DNA of 22,477 nucleotides. Source: an uncultured Coriobacteriales bacterium (GTDB lineage Bacteria > Actinomycetota > Coriobacteriia > Coriobacteriales > UMGS124). The position numbers and the translations under genes are program-made. The number at the start of each line of letters is the position of its first letter. Position 1 is the stretch's first letter. Positions 15,430 through 22,477 of this stretch are shown one piece after another. The stretch lies in the NCBI GenBank assembly GCA_903789505.1, contig CAIFEU010000022.1, positions 1-22,477 on the forward strand. Direction: 5' to 3'. A model generated the notes under the pieces. The model was given only the letters and a program-made list of their open reading frames with translations. It had not been told where the DNA came from and ran no database searches.

Positions 15430-16154
15430 CGGGCGAGGGCAGCGGCGCGCGCCCCCTGCGACAGCTCGGCCGCCCTCCGCTCGCTTCGCAGCTGGCGGCG
15501 CTGCTCGCGCGCGCGGACGCGGTCGAGCGCCGCCTCGGCTGCGGAGAACCGGCACCCGCAGTAGTTCTGCCGGTACATCCCCAGCCGGCGCGACTCCGCG
15601 ACCGACTCGGGGTACAGCGCTCGGTAGTCGCGCGGCACCGCCTGGATGCCGACGTCGGCGCAGGCGCCCTCGAGCTGGCGGTTGCACGCGTCGAGCAGCT
15701 GGTAGGGCGACACCGCCAGCGTGGTCGCCATCGCGTCGAAGCCCTCGCGCGCGGCGATCCGCGCCGCCTGGCGCAGCCGCAGCCGGTAGCACGCCTCGCA
15801 CCTGCGGGGGCGGTCGGTCCCGAGCACCGCGACCCTTCGCTGCCAGGCGTCGCGGTCGCACGGCCCCTCGATGACGGGCACTCCCATGAGCCCCGCCCAG
15901 GCCCTCAGCGTGCCAAGCCGACGGTCGTACTCCTCCTGCGGCTGGATGTTGGGGTTGAGGTAGCACACGGTGATGTCCCACCCCTCGTCGGCGAGCCTGC
16001 CGAGCGGGACGATCGAGCAGGGGCCGCAGCAGGCGTGCAGCAGCAGGCGCCGGGCGCGCCGCTCGGGGCGGACGGCACGCATGCGCGCGCCCCCCTCTCC
16101 CGCAGGCGAGGGGGAGCCCGGTCCCGCCGGGCGAGCTTCGTCCATGCCTGTCAC
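15426..16154 (-). CDS. queH: epoxyqueuosine reductase QueH
   Basis: QueH reduces epoxyqueuosine to queuosine in tRNA, the last step of the pathway, and replaces the cobalamin-dependent QueG in many anaerobes. Key residues are LLLHACCGPCS (37-47, Cys42, Cys43, Cys46), RRCEACYRLRL with Cys119 and Cys122, and YRQNYCGCRFS with Cys199 and Cys201. They match the metal/Fe-S cysteines of the QueH (former DUF208) family. The GTG at 16154 is preferred because GGAGG lies 5 bases upstream, giving 242 residues; ATGs at 16145 and at codon 25 are possible. No queG-like gene is in the window. queA is close by, which supports the assignment. Confidence 0.94.
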   Translation of the reverse strand: MTGMDEARPAGPGSPSPAGEGGARMRAVRPERRARRLLLHACCGPCSIVPLGRLADEGWDITVCYLNPNIQPQEEYDRRLGTLRAWAGLMGVPVIEGPCDRDAWQRRVAVLGTDRPRRCEACYRLRLRQAARIAAREGFDAMATTLAVSPYQLLDACNRQLEGACADVGIQAVPRDYRALYPESVAESRRLGMYRQNYCGCRFSAAEAALDRVRAREQRRQLRSERRAAELSQGARAAALAR

Positions 16155-16178
16155 GCGCTCCTCCCTCCCCCGATGGCC

Positions 16179-16216
16179 ACGGGCCCCCGTGCCAGGGCGC
16201 CGGCACGGGGGCCCGT
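16179..16216 (-). terminator. perfect 15-bp inverted repeat after ppaC
   Basis: Arms 16179-16193 (ACGGGCCCCCGTGCC) and 16202-16216 are exact reverse complements around an 8-base loop. The repeat starts 35 bases after the ppaC stop and ends about 25 bases before the queH start. A stem this long is unlikely to be chance even at this G+C content. It is probably the transcription terminator of ppaC, without the usual U-tail, and may also lower read-through into queH. Confidence 0.65.
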
Positions 16217-16250
16217 CATAGACGCGACGACCGCGCCGCGCCCCTTTCCG

Positions 16251-17183
16251 TTACTCGCCCGCAGCGATGATCGGTGCGGCGACCTGCTTCTTGCGCGAGA
16301 GCACGCCCGGCATCCAGGTGCCCTCGGGGGTGGCCTTGATGCCCAGGCCGCGCTCGGCGAGGTCGGGGTCGCCCACGATGAAGACCTGGGAGCCCTCGTC
16401 GATGATGTCGGTCACGAGCAGCACCAGCGTGTCCCCCTCATGGGCGAGGCGGTAGTCCTCCATCGCCTTGAGCAGCGCGTCGGACTGCTCGAGCACCGGC
16501 GCCTTGTTGACCGTCTCGTACTGGCCGATGTAGACGGCCTTGCCGGCAATGTCGAAGCGCTTGATGTCGCGCGAGACCATCTGCTCGGGCGTGAAGTCGT
16601 CGGCGCCGCGGCTGCGGAAGACCTGGGCGCCGAACTCGACGGGGTCGACGCCGAGCTGCTCGCCGAGCTTGGCCGCGATGCGGCGGTCGACGTCGGTGGT
16701 GGTGGGGCTCTTGAGCATCACGGTGTCGGTCATCATCGCGGCGAGCAGGCAGGTCGCCTGCTCCTTGGAGGGCTCGATGCCCTCGATCTCGAACAGCCGG
16801 GCGATGACGGTGCAGCTCGACCCCCACGGCAGCGCGATGTAGGTCGCGGGCTGCGGAGTCGTGACGTCGGCGATGCGATGGTGGTCGACGATGCCCACGA
16901 TCTCGGCGTTCTCGATGCCGTCGAGCGTCTGGGAGAGCTCGGCGTGGTCGGTGAGCCAGACCTTGGTCTTGGGGTCGGCGGGCTCGATTGCGGTCAGCAG
17001 CTGCGGCTCGGGGAAGCCGCAGTCGGCGAGCACCTTCGCGGTCTCGCCGGGAAGGCCGCCCTGACGACACGCGACGTACTCGTTGTCCTTGTCGACGGCG
17101 TTCGCGAGCTGGGAAAAGATGACGGCGGACATGATCGCGTCGTTGTCGGGGTTCTTGTGGCCGACGACGAAGACCTTGCTCAT
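16251..17183 (-). CDS. ppaC: manganese-dependent inorganic pyrophosphatase (family II)
   Basis: This cytoplasmic enzyme hydrolyses PPi to phosphate, pulling biosynthetic reactions forward; PyrE upstream in this window is one PPi producer. The 310-residue length fits family II enzymes without CBS domains. The metal ligands are visible: GHKNPDNDA (8-16; His9, Asp13, Asp15), WLTDH (Asp79), and IVDHHRI (DHH at 100-102). SRKKQ (296-300) near the C-terminus is the phosphate-binding motif of the DHHA2 domain. The start ATG at 17183 has AGGAGG 9 bases upstream. Hairpins flank the gene on both sides (17294-17329 and 16179-16216), so it is probably a single-gene transcript. Confidence 0.97.
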   Translation of the reverse strand: MSKVFVVGHKNPDNDAIMSAVIFSQLANAVDKDNEYVACRQGGLPGETAKVLADCGFPEPQLLTAIEPADPKTKVWLTDHAELSQTLDGIENAEIVGIVDHHRIADVTTPQPATYIALPWGSSCTVIARLFEIEGIEPSKEQATCLLAAMMTDTVMLKSPTTTDVDRRIAAKLGEQLGVDPVEFGAQVFRSRGADDFTPEQMVSRDIKRFDIAGKAVYIGQYETVNKAPVLEQSDALLKAMEDYRLAHEGDTLVLLVTDIIDEGSQVFIVGDPDLAERGLGIKATPEGTWMPGVLSRKKQVAAPIIAAGE

Positions 17184-17293
17184 GGACGTGCCCCTCCTCG
17201 GGTCGTAGGTGGGGGCGCCCCAAACTGCGGCGATGCGCTGCGCGCGCTGCGGCAGGGGGTGCCTGGATGCGATGCTAGCGTCCCATCTTATCA

Positions 17294-17329
17294 CCGGTCC
17301 CGTCGCGCCGTCGGCGCTGCCGCGACCGG
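17294..17329 (-). terminator. hairpin between pcrA and ppaC, possible pcrA terminator
   Basis: CCGGTC (17294-17299) pairs with GACCGG (17324-17329). Inside, GCGCC (17305-17309) pairs with GGCGC (17313-17317) around a 3-base loop, leaving a small internal loop. It lies 40 bases after the helicase stop, in the 185-base gap before ppaC. No clear U-run follows on the minus strand. Other pairings of the same bases are possible. Confidence 0.38.
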
Positions 17330-17368
17330 CCCGAAATCCCCAGAGCGCCCCGTCGGGCGAGCCCGCGC

Positions 17369-19870
17369 CTACCCGATCTTCACGATCGGCGCGTATCCCT
17401 TGAGCAGCTTCTTGGTGGCGCCGCTGTCGAAGTGCACCTGAATGGCGTCGCCCTTCACCGACACCACGGTGCCGGCGCCGAACACCTTGTGGCTCACGCG
17501 GTCGCCCGCCGCGAAGGCGGCGCTCGCGCGCTTGGCGTCGAAGGCGGGTCGCGCGGGGGCGGCCTGCGCCTCGGCACGCCCGGAGGGACGGCTGCGCGTC
17601 GCCGAGCCGAACGTCGGCTGCGACGAGCCCGGCGCCCCCAGCCCGCTCGAGCGCGTGCGCGACCCGAAGACGTGGCCGCCGTACATGTCCGACCCGCGAC
17701 CGCTTCCGAACGTCCCGTGGCGGTCGCCCCGCTTCTCCCAGCCCAGGCCGGAGAAGCCGAGCGAGCCCACCCCCACGGTCTCGACGTGCTCCTCGGGGAT
17801 CTCGTCGATGAAGCGCGAGCGCGGGTTCTGCGTGACCTCCCCGTACAGGTGGCGCTGCTGGGCGTAGGTGAGGAACAGCCGGCGGCGGGCGCGCGTGATG
17901 GCGACGTAGGCGAGGCGTCGCTCCTCCTCGAGGGCGGCGTCGCCGTCGTCGTCCCCCCAGCGCACGTGCGGGAAGATCGTCTCTTCCATGCCCGCGACGA
18001 ACACCGTGTCGAACTCCAGGCCCTTGGCCGAGTGGATGGTCATCAGCGTCACGTTCTGGCCACCCAGGTCGGCGGAGTCCAGGTCGGTGCGCAGGGTGAG
18101 CCACTCCATGAACCCGGCCAGGTCCAGCGCGCCGGCGACGCCCGGCTGCGCCTGCCCCGCCGCGGGACCCCCCGCTCCCCCGGCGGCGGCGCCGGAGCCG
18201 AGCTCTGCGAGGACCTCGTCGTTGGAGAGCAGCTCCTGCCCGGCGTCCTCGTGCTGGGCGACGTAGTCCTGGACCACGCCGTAGAACTCGCGGATGTTGT
18301 CGATGCGCTCCTGCGACTCGGGCGTCTCGTCCGCCATCAGCGCGTCCACCAGACCGGACCGGTCCACGATGGCCTTCACGACGTCGGACAGGTCGCCGCC
18401 CCAGCCGCGCGCGTCGCGCAGGAACTGGAGGAAGCGCGCGATGGAGTTGCGCGCCCGCGACGACATCGAGCCGTCCTCCACGATCGCGACCTCCGCGGCG
18501 TCGAGGAACGACATGCCGCGCTGGGCGGCGATCTGGGCGATGCGCTGCTGCGTCGTGGCGCCGATTCCGCGCGCGGGCTTGTTGATCACGCGCTGGGCGC
18601 TCATGTCGTCCGCCGGGTTCACGACGAGCTTGAGGTACGCGGTCACGTCGCGAATCTCGGCGCGGTCGAAGAAGCGCGTCCCGCCCACGATCGCGTACGG
18701 GATGCCCGCGCGCATCAGCATGTCCTCGAGGATGCGCGACTGGGCGTTGGTGCGGTAGAACAGCGCCATGTCCTTGTAGCTGACGCCCTGGTCGTGCAGC
18801 TTCGACATCTGGGAGGCGATCCAGCGCCCCTCGTCGCGCTCGTCGCTTGCCAGGTACAGGCGAATCCGCTCGCCGTCGCCCTCCTCGGTGAACAGGCGCT
18901 TGCGCGTCCGCTGCGTGTTGTTGGCGACGACGGCGTTGGCCGCCTCCAGGATGTGGCCGGTCGAGCGGTAGTTCTGCTCGAGCTTGACCAGGTGAGCCTC
19001 GGGGTAGTCCTTGTTGAAGTCCAGGATGTTGCGCACGTCGGCGCCGCGCCACGAGTAAATCGACTGGTCGTCGTCGCCCACCACCATGACGTTGCGGCGC
19101 TTGCGCGCCAGCAGCCTGCAGATCATGTACTGGGCGCGGTTGGTGTCCTGGTACTCGTCGACGCAGACGTAGGCGAAGCGGTCCTGGTAGCCCTCGAGCA
19201 CGTCGGTGTTGCCGTCGAGCAGGCGATAGGCGTTGACGAGCAGGTCGTCGAAGTCCATCGCGTTCGCGCGCCTCAGGCGACGCTGCAGCTCCTCGTAAGC
19301 GCGCGCGGCGAGCTCGTCGACGGGCGTGCTCGCCGTCGACGCCATCTCGGAGGGGTCCATCAGCTCGTTCTTGGCACGCGAGATGCGCGCGCGGACGTCG
19401 TTGATCGCGTTGGCCTTGGCGTCGCTGTGCATCGACGTGAGGATGTCCTTCATCAGGCGCTTGGAGTCGTCGTCATCGTAGATCGTGAAGTTGTTGGTGA
19501 AGCCGAGGCGGTCGGCGTTGATGCGCAGCATGCGCACGCACATCGCGTGGAACGTGCACACCCACATGCCGCGCGTGGAGCGGTCGCCCAGGAGCCTCTC
19601 GAGGCGGTCGCGCATCTCCTTGGCCGCCTTGTTGGTGAACGTGATCGCAAGGATCTGCCAGGGGGCGACGCCCAGGTCCTCCACCATGTGGGCGATGCGA
19701 TAGGTCAGCACGCGCGTCTTTCCCGACCCTGCCCCGGCGAGCACCAGCAGCGGCCCCTCGGTGCACAGGACCGCCTCGCGCTGGCGCGGGTTGAGCGAGG
19801 CGAGGTCCAGCGAGCTCGCCGTGACGGCATCGCCCTGCGTGAGGGGTTCCTGGGTGGGTTCGAAGCTCAT
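17369..19870 (-). CDS. pcrA: ATP-dependent DNA helicase PcrA/UvrD (superfamily 1A)
   Basis: This 3'-5' helicase acts in nucleotide excision repair, mismatch repair and removal of proteins from DNA. It has 833 residues. The motifs are in order: LNPRQREAV (26-34, Q motif), AGAGSGKT (45-52, Walker A), TFTNKAAKEM (motif Ia), VDEYQDTN (237-244, Walker B), GDDDQSIYSWRGAD (265-278, motif III), LEQNYRST (motif IV), TIHSAKGLEF (motif V) and YVAITRAR (motif VI). A flexible Gly/Ser/Arg-rich linker leads to a C-terminal Tudor-like segment (GDRVSHKVFGAGTVVSV...), which in PcrA binds RNA polymerase. I preferred the ATG at 19870 to the ATG two codons upstream because GGAG is then 6 bases away. RecB-type nuclease motifs are absent. 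Confidence 0.96.
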   Translation of the reverse strand: MSFEPTQEPLTQGDAVTASSLDLASLNPRQREAVLCTEGPLLVLAGAGSGKTRVLTYRIAHMVEDLGVAPWQILAITFTNKAAKEMRDRLERLLGDRSTRGMWVCTFHAMCVRMLRINADRLGFTNNFTIYDDDDSKRLMKDILTSMHSDAKANAINDVRARISRAKNELMDPSEMASTASTPVDELAARAYEELQRRLRRANAMDFDDLLVNAYRLLDGNTDVLEGYQDRFAYVCVDEYQDTNRAQYMICRLLARKRRNVMVVGDDDQSIYSWRGADVRNILDFNKDYPEAHLVKLEQNYRSTGHILEAANAVVANNTQRTRKRLFTEEGDGERIRLYLASDERDEGRWIASQMSKLHDQGVSYKDMALFYRTNAQSRILEDMLMRAGIPYAIVGGTRFFDRAEIRDVTAYLKLVVNPADDMSAQRVINKPARGIGATTQQRIAQIAAQRGMSFLDAAEVAIVEDGSMSSRARNSIARFLQFLRDARGWGGDLSDVVKAIVDRSGLVDALMADETPESQERIDNIREFYGVVQDYVAQHEDAGQELLSNDEVLAELGSGAAAGGAGGPAAGQAQPGVAGALDLAGFMEWLTLRTDLDSADLGGQNVTLMTIHSAKGLEFDTVFVAGMEETIFPHVRWGDDDGDAALEEERRLAYVAITRARRRLFLTYAQQRHLYGEVTQNPRSRFIDEIPEEHVETVGVGSLGFSGLGWEKRGDRHGTFGSGRGSDMYGGHVFGSRTRSSGLGAPGSSQPTFGSATRSRPSGRAEAQAAPARPAFDAKRASAAFAAGDRVSHKVFGAGTVVSVKGDAIQVHFDSGATKKLLKGYAPIVKIG

Positions 19871-19913
19871 GGTCATCTCCGGGTGTTGTCGGTTCGCGCG
19901 ACGGCAAACTCTA

Positions 19914-19944
19914 ATCATAAACACCTTTCCCGGGCCCGAATCAA
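19914..19944 (-). promoter_or_regulatory. candidate pcrA promoter
   Basis: On the minus strand, TTGATT (19939-19944) and TATGAT (19914-19919) resemble -35 and -10 boxes. The 19-base spacer is longer than ideal. They lie 44-74 bases before the pcrA start, in a less G+C-rich patch. Confidence 0.35.
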
Positions 19945-20120
19945 GCCGCGCCGCGCCTCCGCAGAAAACGACGCGACGGGCGGGCGTGAGGCGCCAGCGG
20001 ACGGCGAGCCGCCATCTTGCGGACACATAACAATCCTTGATTATCTTCTTCGTATGGCAAACGTAATGCAGCTATCTGGCGAGATATCACTGTTTACATG
20101 TAATATCTTGTCAACAATGT

Positions 20121-20144
20121 TAATGATTGTACTAATGATTGGAC
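20121..20144. repeat. tandem 12-base repeat in the A+T-rich island
   Basis: TAATGATTGTAC (20121-20132) is followed directly by TAATGATTGGAC (20133-20144), with one mismatch. Two helical-turn-sized direct copies could be paired activator sites about 290-310 bases before the formate dehydrogenase start, or simple slippage. Confidence 0.5.
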
Positions 20145-20221
20145 TTTCTTCCCTCGGCCTTCACCTAATGTCAGCAAAGACTTCTCAAACATCCCAACTG
20201 CATTAATTTTATTTACGTAAT

Positions 20222-20240
20222 ACATTGTATATACACATGT
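20222..20240. promoter_or_regulatory. candidate operator dyad before the formate dehydrogenase gene
   Basis: The perfect palindrome TGTATATACA (20226-20235) is extended by ACAT on the left and ATGT on the right, with one bulged base, giving an imperfect 18-19 base dyad. It lies about 190 bases before the start codon. The symmetric form suits a dimeric regulator, but no consensus is recognised. Confidence 0.28.
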
Positions 20241-20428
20241 TATATTTTGTTTTATACCAGCGTATTTTCAATATATGAATTATTGAAGACTACATAATTT
20301 GACGTTCGAGAATTGGCCAAAGAACGTTAAGAAGGAGTCAGCCAGGAGACGGAACCGGGAGCCGTCGGCCTGCGTGACGTGCGTGCGGGATGCGTACTTG
20401 AAGGCCTGTTTGCATGGGAGGAGAGATC

Positions 20429-22477
20429 ATGGAGCTGACGAGAAGGGGCTTCCTCAAGACCGCGGGCGCCGGCGTAGCCGCCGGTATGGCCTTCGGCCTG
20501 ACCTCGAAGTCACCGGCGCTAGCCGCCGAGACCGACAGGCAGTGGAAGCTGGAGGGTACCGACGAGTACACCAACATCTGCTGCTACTGCGCCGGCGGGT
20601 GCGGCTCGGTGTGCTCGGTGCGCGACGGCGAGCTCATCAACGTCGAGGGCGACCCCGACCACCCCATCAACCTGGGTGGCCTGTGCCCCAAGGGCGCCTC
20701 GATGTTCCAGCTGCGCAACGTCGTCGACCCCGAGACGCACGAGGTCATCAAGAACCCCGCGCGCGTGACGAAGCCGATGGTGCGCCGCCCGGGCGCCTCC
20801 GACTGGGAGGAGATCTCGTGGGACCAGGCGGTCTCCGAGATCGCGCGGCACATCAAGGACACGCGCGACGAGACGTTCTGTGAGACCTCAGAGGACGCCA
20901 AGAAGTTCTTCGAGGACCACGGCTACAAGTACGGCGACGCCGAGACCGACGAGGACGGCAACCCTCTGACGGTCAACATCGCTCCCGGCCTGTGCAGCCT
21001 GGGCGGCTCCCAGGAGAACTCCGAGGAGGAGTACCTGATCCTCAAGATGGTCAGGGCGCTGGGGACGCCGGCGATCGACAACCAGGCGCGCGTTTGACAC
21101 AGCCCCACAGTCGCCGGTCTGGCGGCATCCTTCGGCCGTGGCTCGATGACCACGCACTGGAACGACTTCAAGAACACCGACTGCATCCTGAACTGCGGGT
21201 CAAACTCCGCCGAGAACCACCCGCTCTCCTCGCGCTGGCTGCACGCCGCGCATGAGAAGGGCGCCAAGTGGATCGTCGTCGACCCGCGCTATACCCGCAC
21301 CGCCGAGCAGGCGGACATCTACTGCCGCATCCGCTCCGGCACCGACATCGCCTTCTACGGCGGCATGATCAACTACATCCTCGAGAACGACCTGTGGCAG
21401 CACGAGTACGTGATCAACTACACCAACGCCACGTACCTGCTCGACCCCGGCTTCGAGTTCGACGCCGAGTCCGGCCTGTGGTCGGGCTGGGACGAGGACA
21501 AGCGCGCCTACGACAAGACCACCTGGCACTACCAGACCGAGTCCACGCAGGAGTGGGACACCTCCGAGAACGGCGCCTACAGCTGGGTCAAGGACCCCGG
21601 CGTGCCCGAGTTCACGACGCCGACGCTGCAGATTCCCAAGAAGGACGAGACCCTGCAGGACGAGATGTGCGTTCTGAACCAGGTCAAGAAGCACTACTCC
21701 CGCTATGACCTCGACACCGTCAGCGCCATCACCGGCGCCGACCGCGACACGCTCGAGCTGGTGTACCAGAACTTCGCGGCCACCGGCGCGCCCGAGAAGA
21801 GCGGAGTCATCCTGTACGCGCTGGGCCAGACCCAGCACACCTACGGCGCGCAGAACATCCGCTGCATGGCCATCATCCAGCTCCTGCTCGGCAACGTCGG
21901 CGTGCCCGGCGGCGGCGTCGCTGCCCTGCGCGGCGAGCCCAACGTCCAGGGCGCCACGGACATGTGCATGATGCCCACCGACCTGCCCGGATACCTGAGC
22001 TGGCCCAACACGACGACCAACAAGTCGCTGCGCGCCTGGTGCGAGAACCAGACCTACTCCAACGGCTACTACTCCAACAAGCCCAAGTTCCTCGTCTCGT
22101 TCCTCAAGGAGTTCTTCGGGGCAAACGGAACCTATGACAACGACTACGGCTACGACTGGCTGCCCAAGGTCCCCAGCGGCCTGAACTTCACGATCTCCAA
22201 CACCTGGGAGCAGATGCGCAACGGCATCATCAAGGGCTACCTGTGCTGGGGCATGAACCCCGCCCACTCCGCGGGCAGCACCAAGAACGTGCGCGAGTGT
22301 CTGTCCAACCTCGACTGGCTCGTCGATTCCGAGTGGCACCCCACCGAGACCTCCGAGTTCTGGAAGGCGCCCGACATGGACCCCTCGCAGATCCAGACCG
22401 AGTGCTACTACCTGCCCGCCGCGCTCATCTACGAGAAGCCCGGCACGATCCTGAACTCCGGGCGCTGGCTGCAGTAC
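20429..22477 (+). CDS. fdhA: selenocysteine-containing formate dehydrogenase, catalytic alpha subunit (partial, Tat-exported)
   Basis: This molybdenum or tungsten bis-MGD enzyme of the FdnG/FdhA type oxidises formate outside the membrane. In all, 683 codons are visible; the 3' end lies beyond the window. The N-terminus has a twin-arginine signal, TRRGFLK (4-10), followed by a hydrophobic stretch and an Ala-rich cleavage site near residues 30-34. The 4Fe-4S ligands are Cys51, Cys54, Cys58 and Cys86. An in-frame TGA (21095-21097, residue 223) sits in NQARV-U-HSPTVAGL, the place of the active-site selenocysteine in E. coli FdnG, and the frame continues openly for 460 codons. GGAGG 7 bases upstream supports the ATG at 20429; the ATG at 20414 is too close to the same site. 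An acidic insert at about 165-200 precedes the Sec region. Downstream iron-sulfur and cytochrome subunits are expected but not seen. Confidence 0.96.
21095..21124 (+). promoter_or_regulatory. UGA selenocysteine codon with bacterial SECIS stem-loop
   Basis: The UGA at 21095-21097 is followed 18 bases later by GGTCT (21116-21120), enclosed by CGCC (21112-21115) and GGCG (21121-21124). E. coli fdhF and fdnG have a GGUC-type apical loop, recognised by SelB, at what I recall as the same 18-base spacing. The frame stays open, and the flanking protein sequence is conserved on both sides. The organism must therefore encode SelA, SelB, SelD and tRNA-Sec elsewhere. Confidence 0.88.

Larger units (their letters stand above)
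20010..20330. other. A+T-rich island upstream of the formate dehydrogenase gene
   Basis: About 320 bases of strongly A+T-rich sequence stand in sharp contrast to the G+C-rich surroundings, with abrupt edges on both sides. The island contains short palindromes TTACATGTAA (20094-20103), TTACGTAA (20213-20220) and TGTATATACA (20226-20235), plus a tandem repeat. It separates the divergent pcrA and formate dehydrogenase genes and ends about 100 bases before the latter. Likely roles are a regulatory region with several operators, a curved-DNA or silencing-protein site, or a remnant of transferred DNA. A plus-strand 50-codon reading frame at 20054-20206 would encode a hydrophobic peptide but has no ribosome site. 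No tRNA, transposase or attachment site is visible. Promoter boxes cannot be picked reliably because A+T-rich hexamers are everywhere. Confidence 0.7.

Noticed and set aside
14862..17441. Very long open plus-strand frame across queH and ppaC
   Set aside because: The translation is Arg/Ala/Gly-rich with no family motifs and overlaps well-identified genes. It is a by-product of high G+C content.
17432..20206. Long plus-strand frame opposite the helicase, running into the A+T-rich island
   Set aside because: No recognisable domains; the helicase on the other strand has every SF1 motif. Only the last 50 codons were considered separately.
20265..20327. Specific -35/-10 boxes for the formate dehydrogenase (for example TTGACG at 20299)
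   Set aside because: No convincing partner hexamer at correct spacing, and A+T-rich sequence yields many chance matches.
21095..21097. Stop codon that would make the formate dehydrogenase a truncated pseudogene
   Set aside because: The flanking motif, the long open frame beyond and the SECIS-like loop fit selenocysteine recoding far better.
1..22477. tRNA or rRNA genes, CRISPR arrays, insertion sequences or prophage genes
   Set aside because: I looked for cloverleaf ends, regularly spaced repeats and transposase or integrase motifs and saw none.

Overview
The window is very G+C-rich and densely coded, with almost no gap between many neighbouring genes, and it lacks any recognisable phage, plasmid or transposon gene. 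The protein types suggest an anaerobic actinobacterium, most likely of the class Coriobacteriia. The pointers are an AroA with a GESGSTLRF-type motif, a FGQSHS/PRPGHADYT-type AroC, a cytoplasmic S10-like carboxypeptidase, and a selenocysteine-containing, Tat-exported formate dehydrogenase. This placement is inferred from recalled family features and was not computed.

Region 1 (1-12050, all minus strand) is dominated by an aromatic amino acid operon read from right to left: aroF (DAHP synthase), tyrA, aroB, aroA, aroC, pheA (chorismate mutase-prephenate dehydratase), an aroE-aroK fusion and aroQ. All seven shikimate steps plus the first committed Phe and Tyr steps are therefore on one strand. 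Most junctions are ATGA/GTGA overlaps or gaps of a few bases, which suggests translational coupling. pyrE, a serine carboxypeptidase-like gene and a partial branched-chain aminotransferase follow on the same strand.

Region 2 (12051-12743) is a 690-base non-coding stretch before aroF. It holds a candidate 36-codon leader peptide with six Tyr and one Phe codons, five of these seven within codons 11-18. A hairpin follows immediately, then a competing long-range stem, then a strong GC-rich hairpin. This has the layout of a Tyr/Phe transcription attenuator for the operon and is the most interesting candidate in the window.

Region 3 (12744-19870) is housekeeping. queA and queH (queuosine tRNA modification) flank a divergent alpha/beta-hydrolase-like DUF2974 gene on the plus strand. 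Next come ppaC (Mn-dependent pyrophosphatase) and a PcrA/UvrD helicase, both on the minus strand, with GC-rich terminator-like hairpins between them.

Region 4 (19871-22477) starts with a sharply A+T-rich island of about 320 bases carrying palindromes and a tandem 12-base repeat. It lies upstream of a plus-strand formate dehydrogenase alpha subunit that runs off the end of the window. That gene reads through an in-frame UGA at 21095-21097 as selenocysteine, and a SECIS-like stem-loop lies just downstream. A second oddity is a run of ten C (coding strand) in aroC, which replaces a normally conserved arginine-rich flavin/substrate-site motif with prolines.
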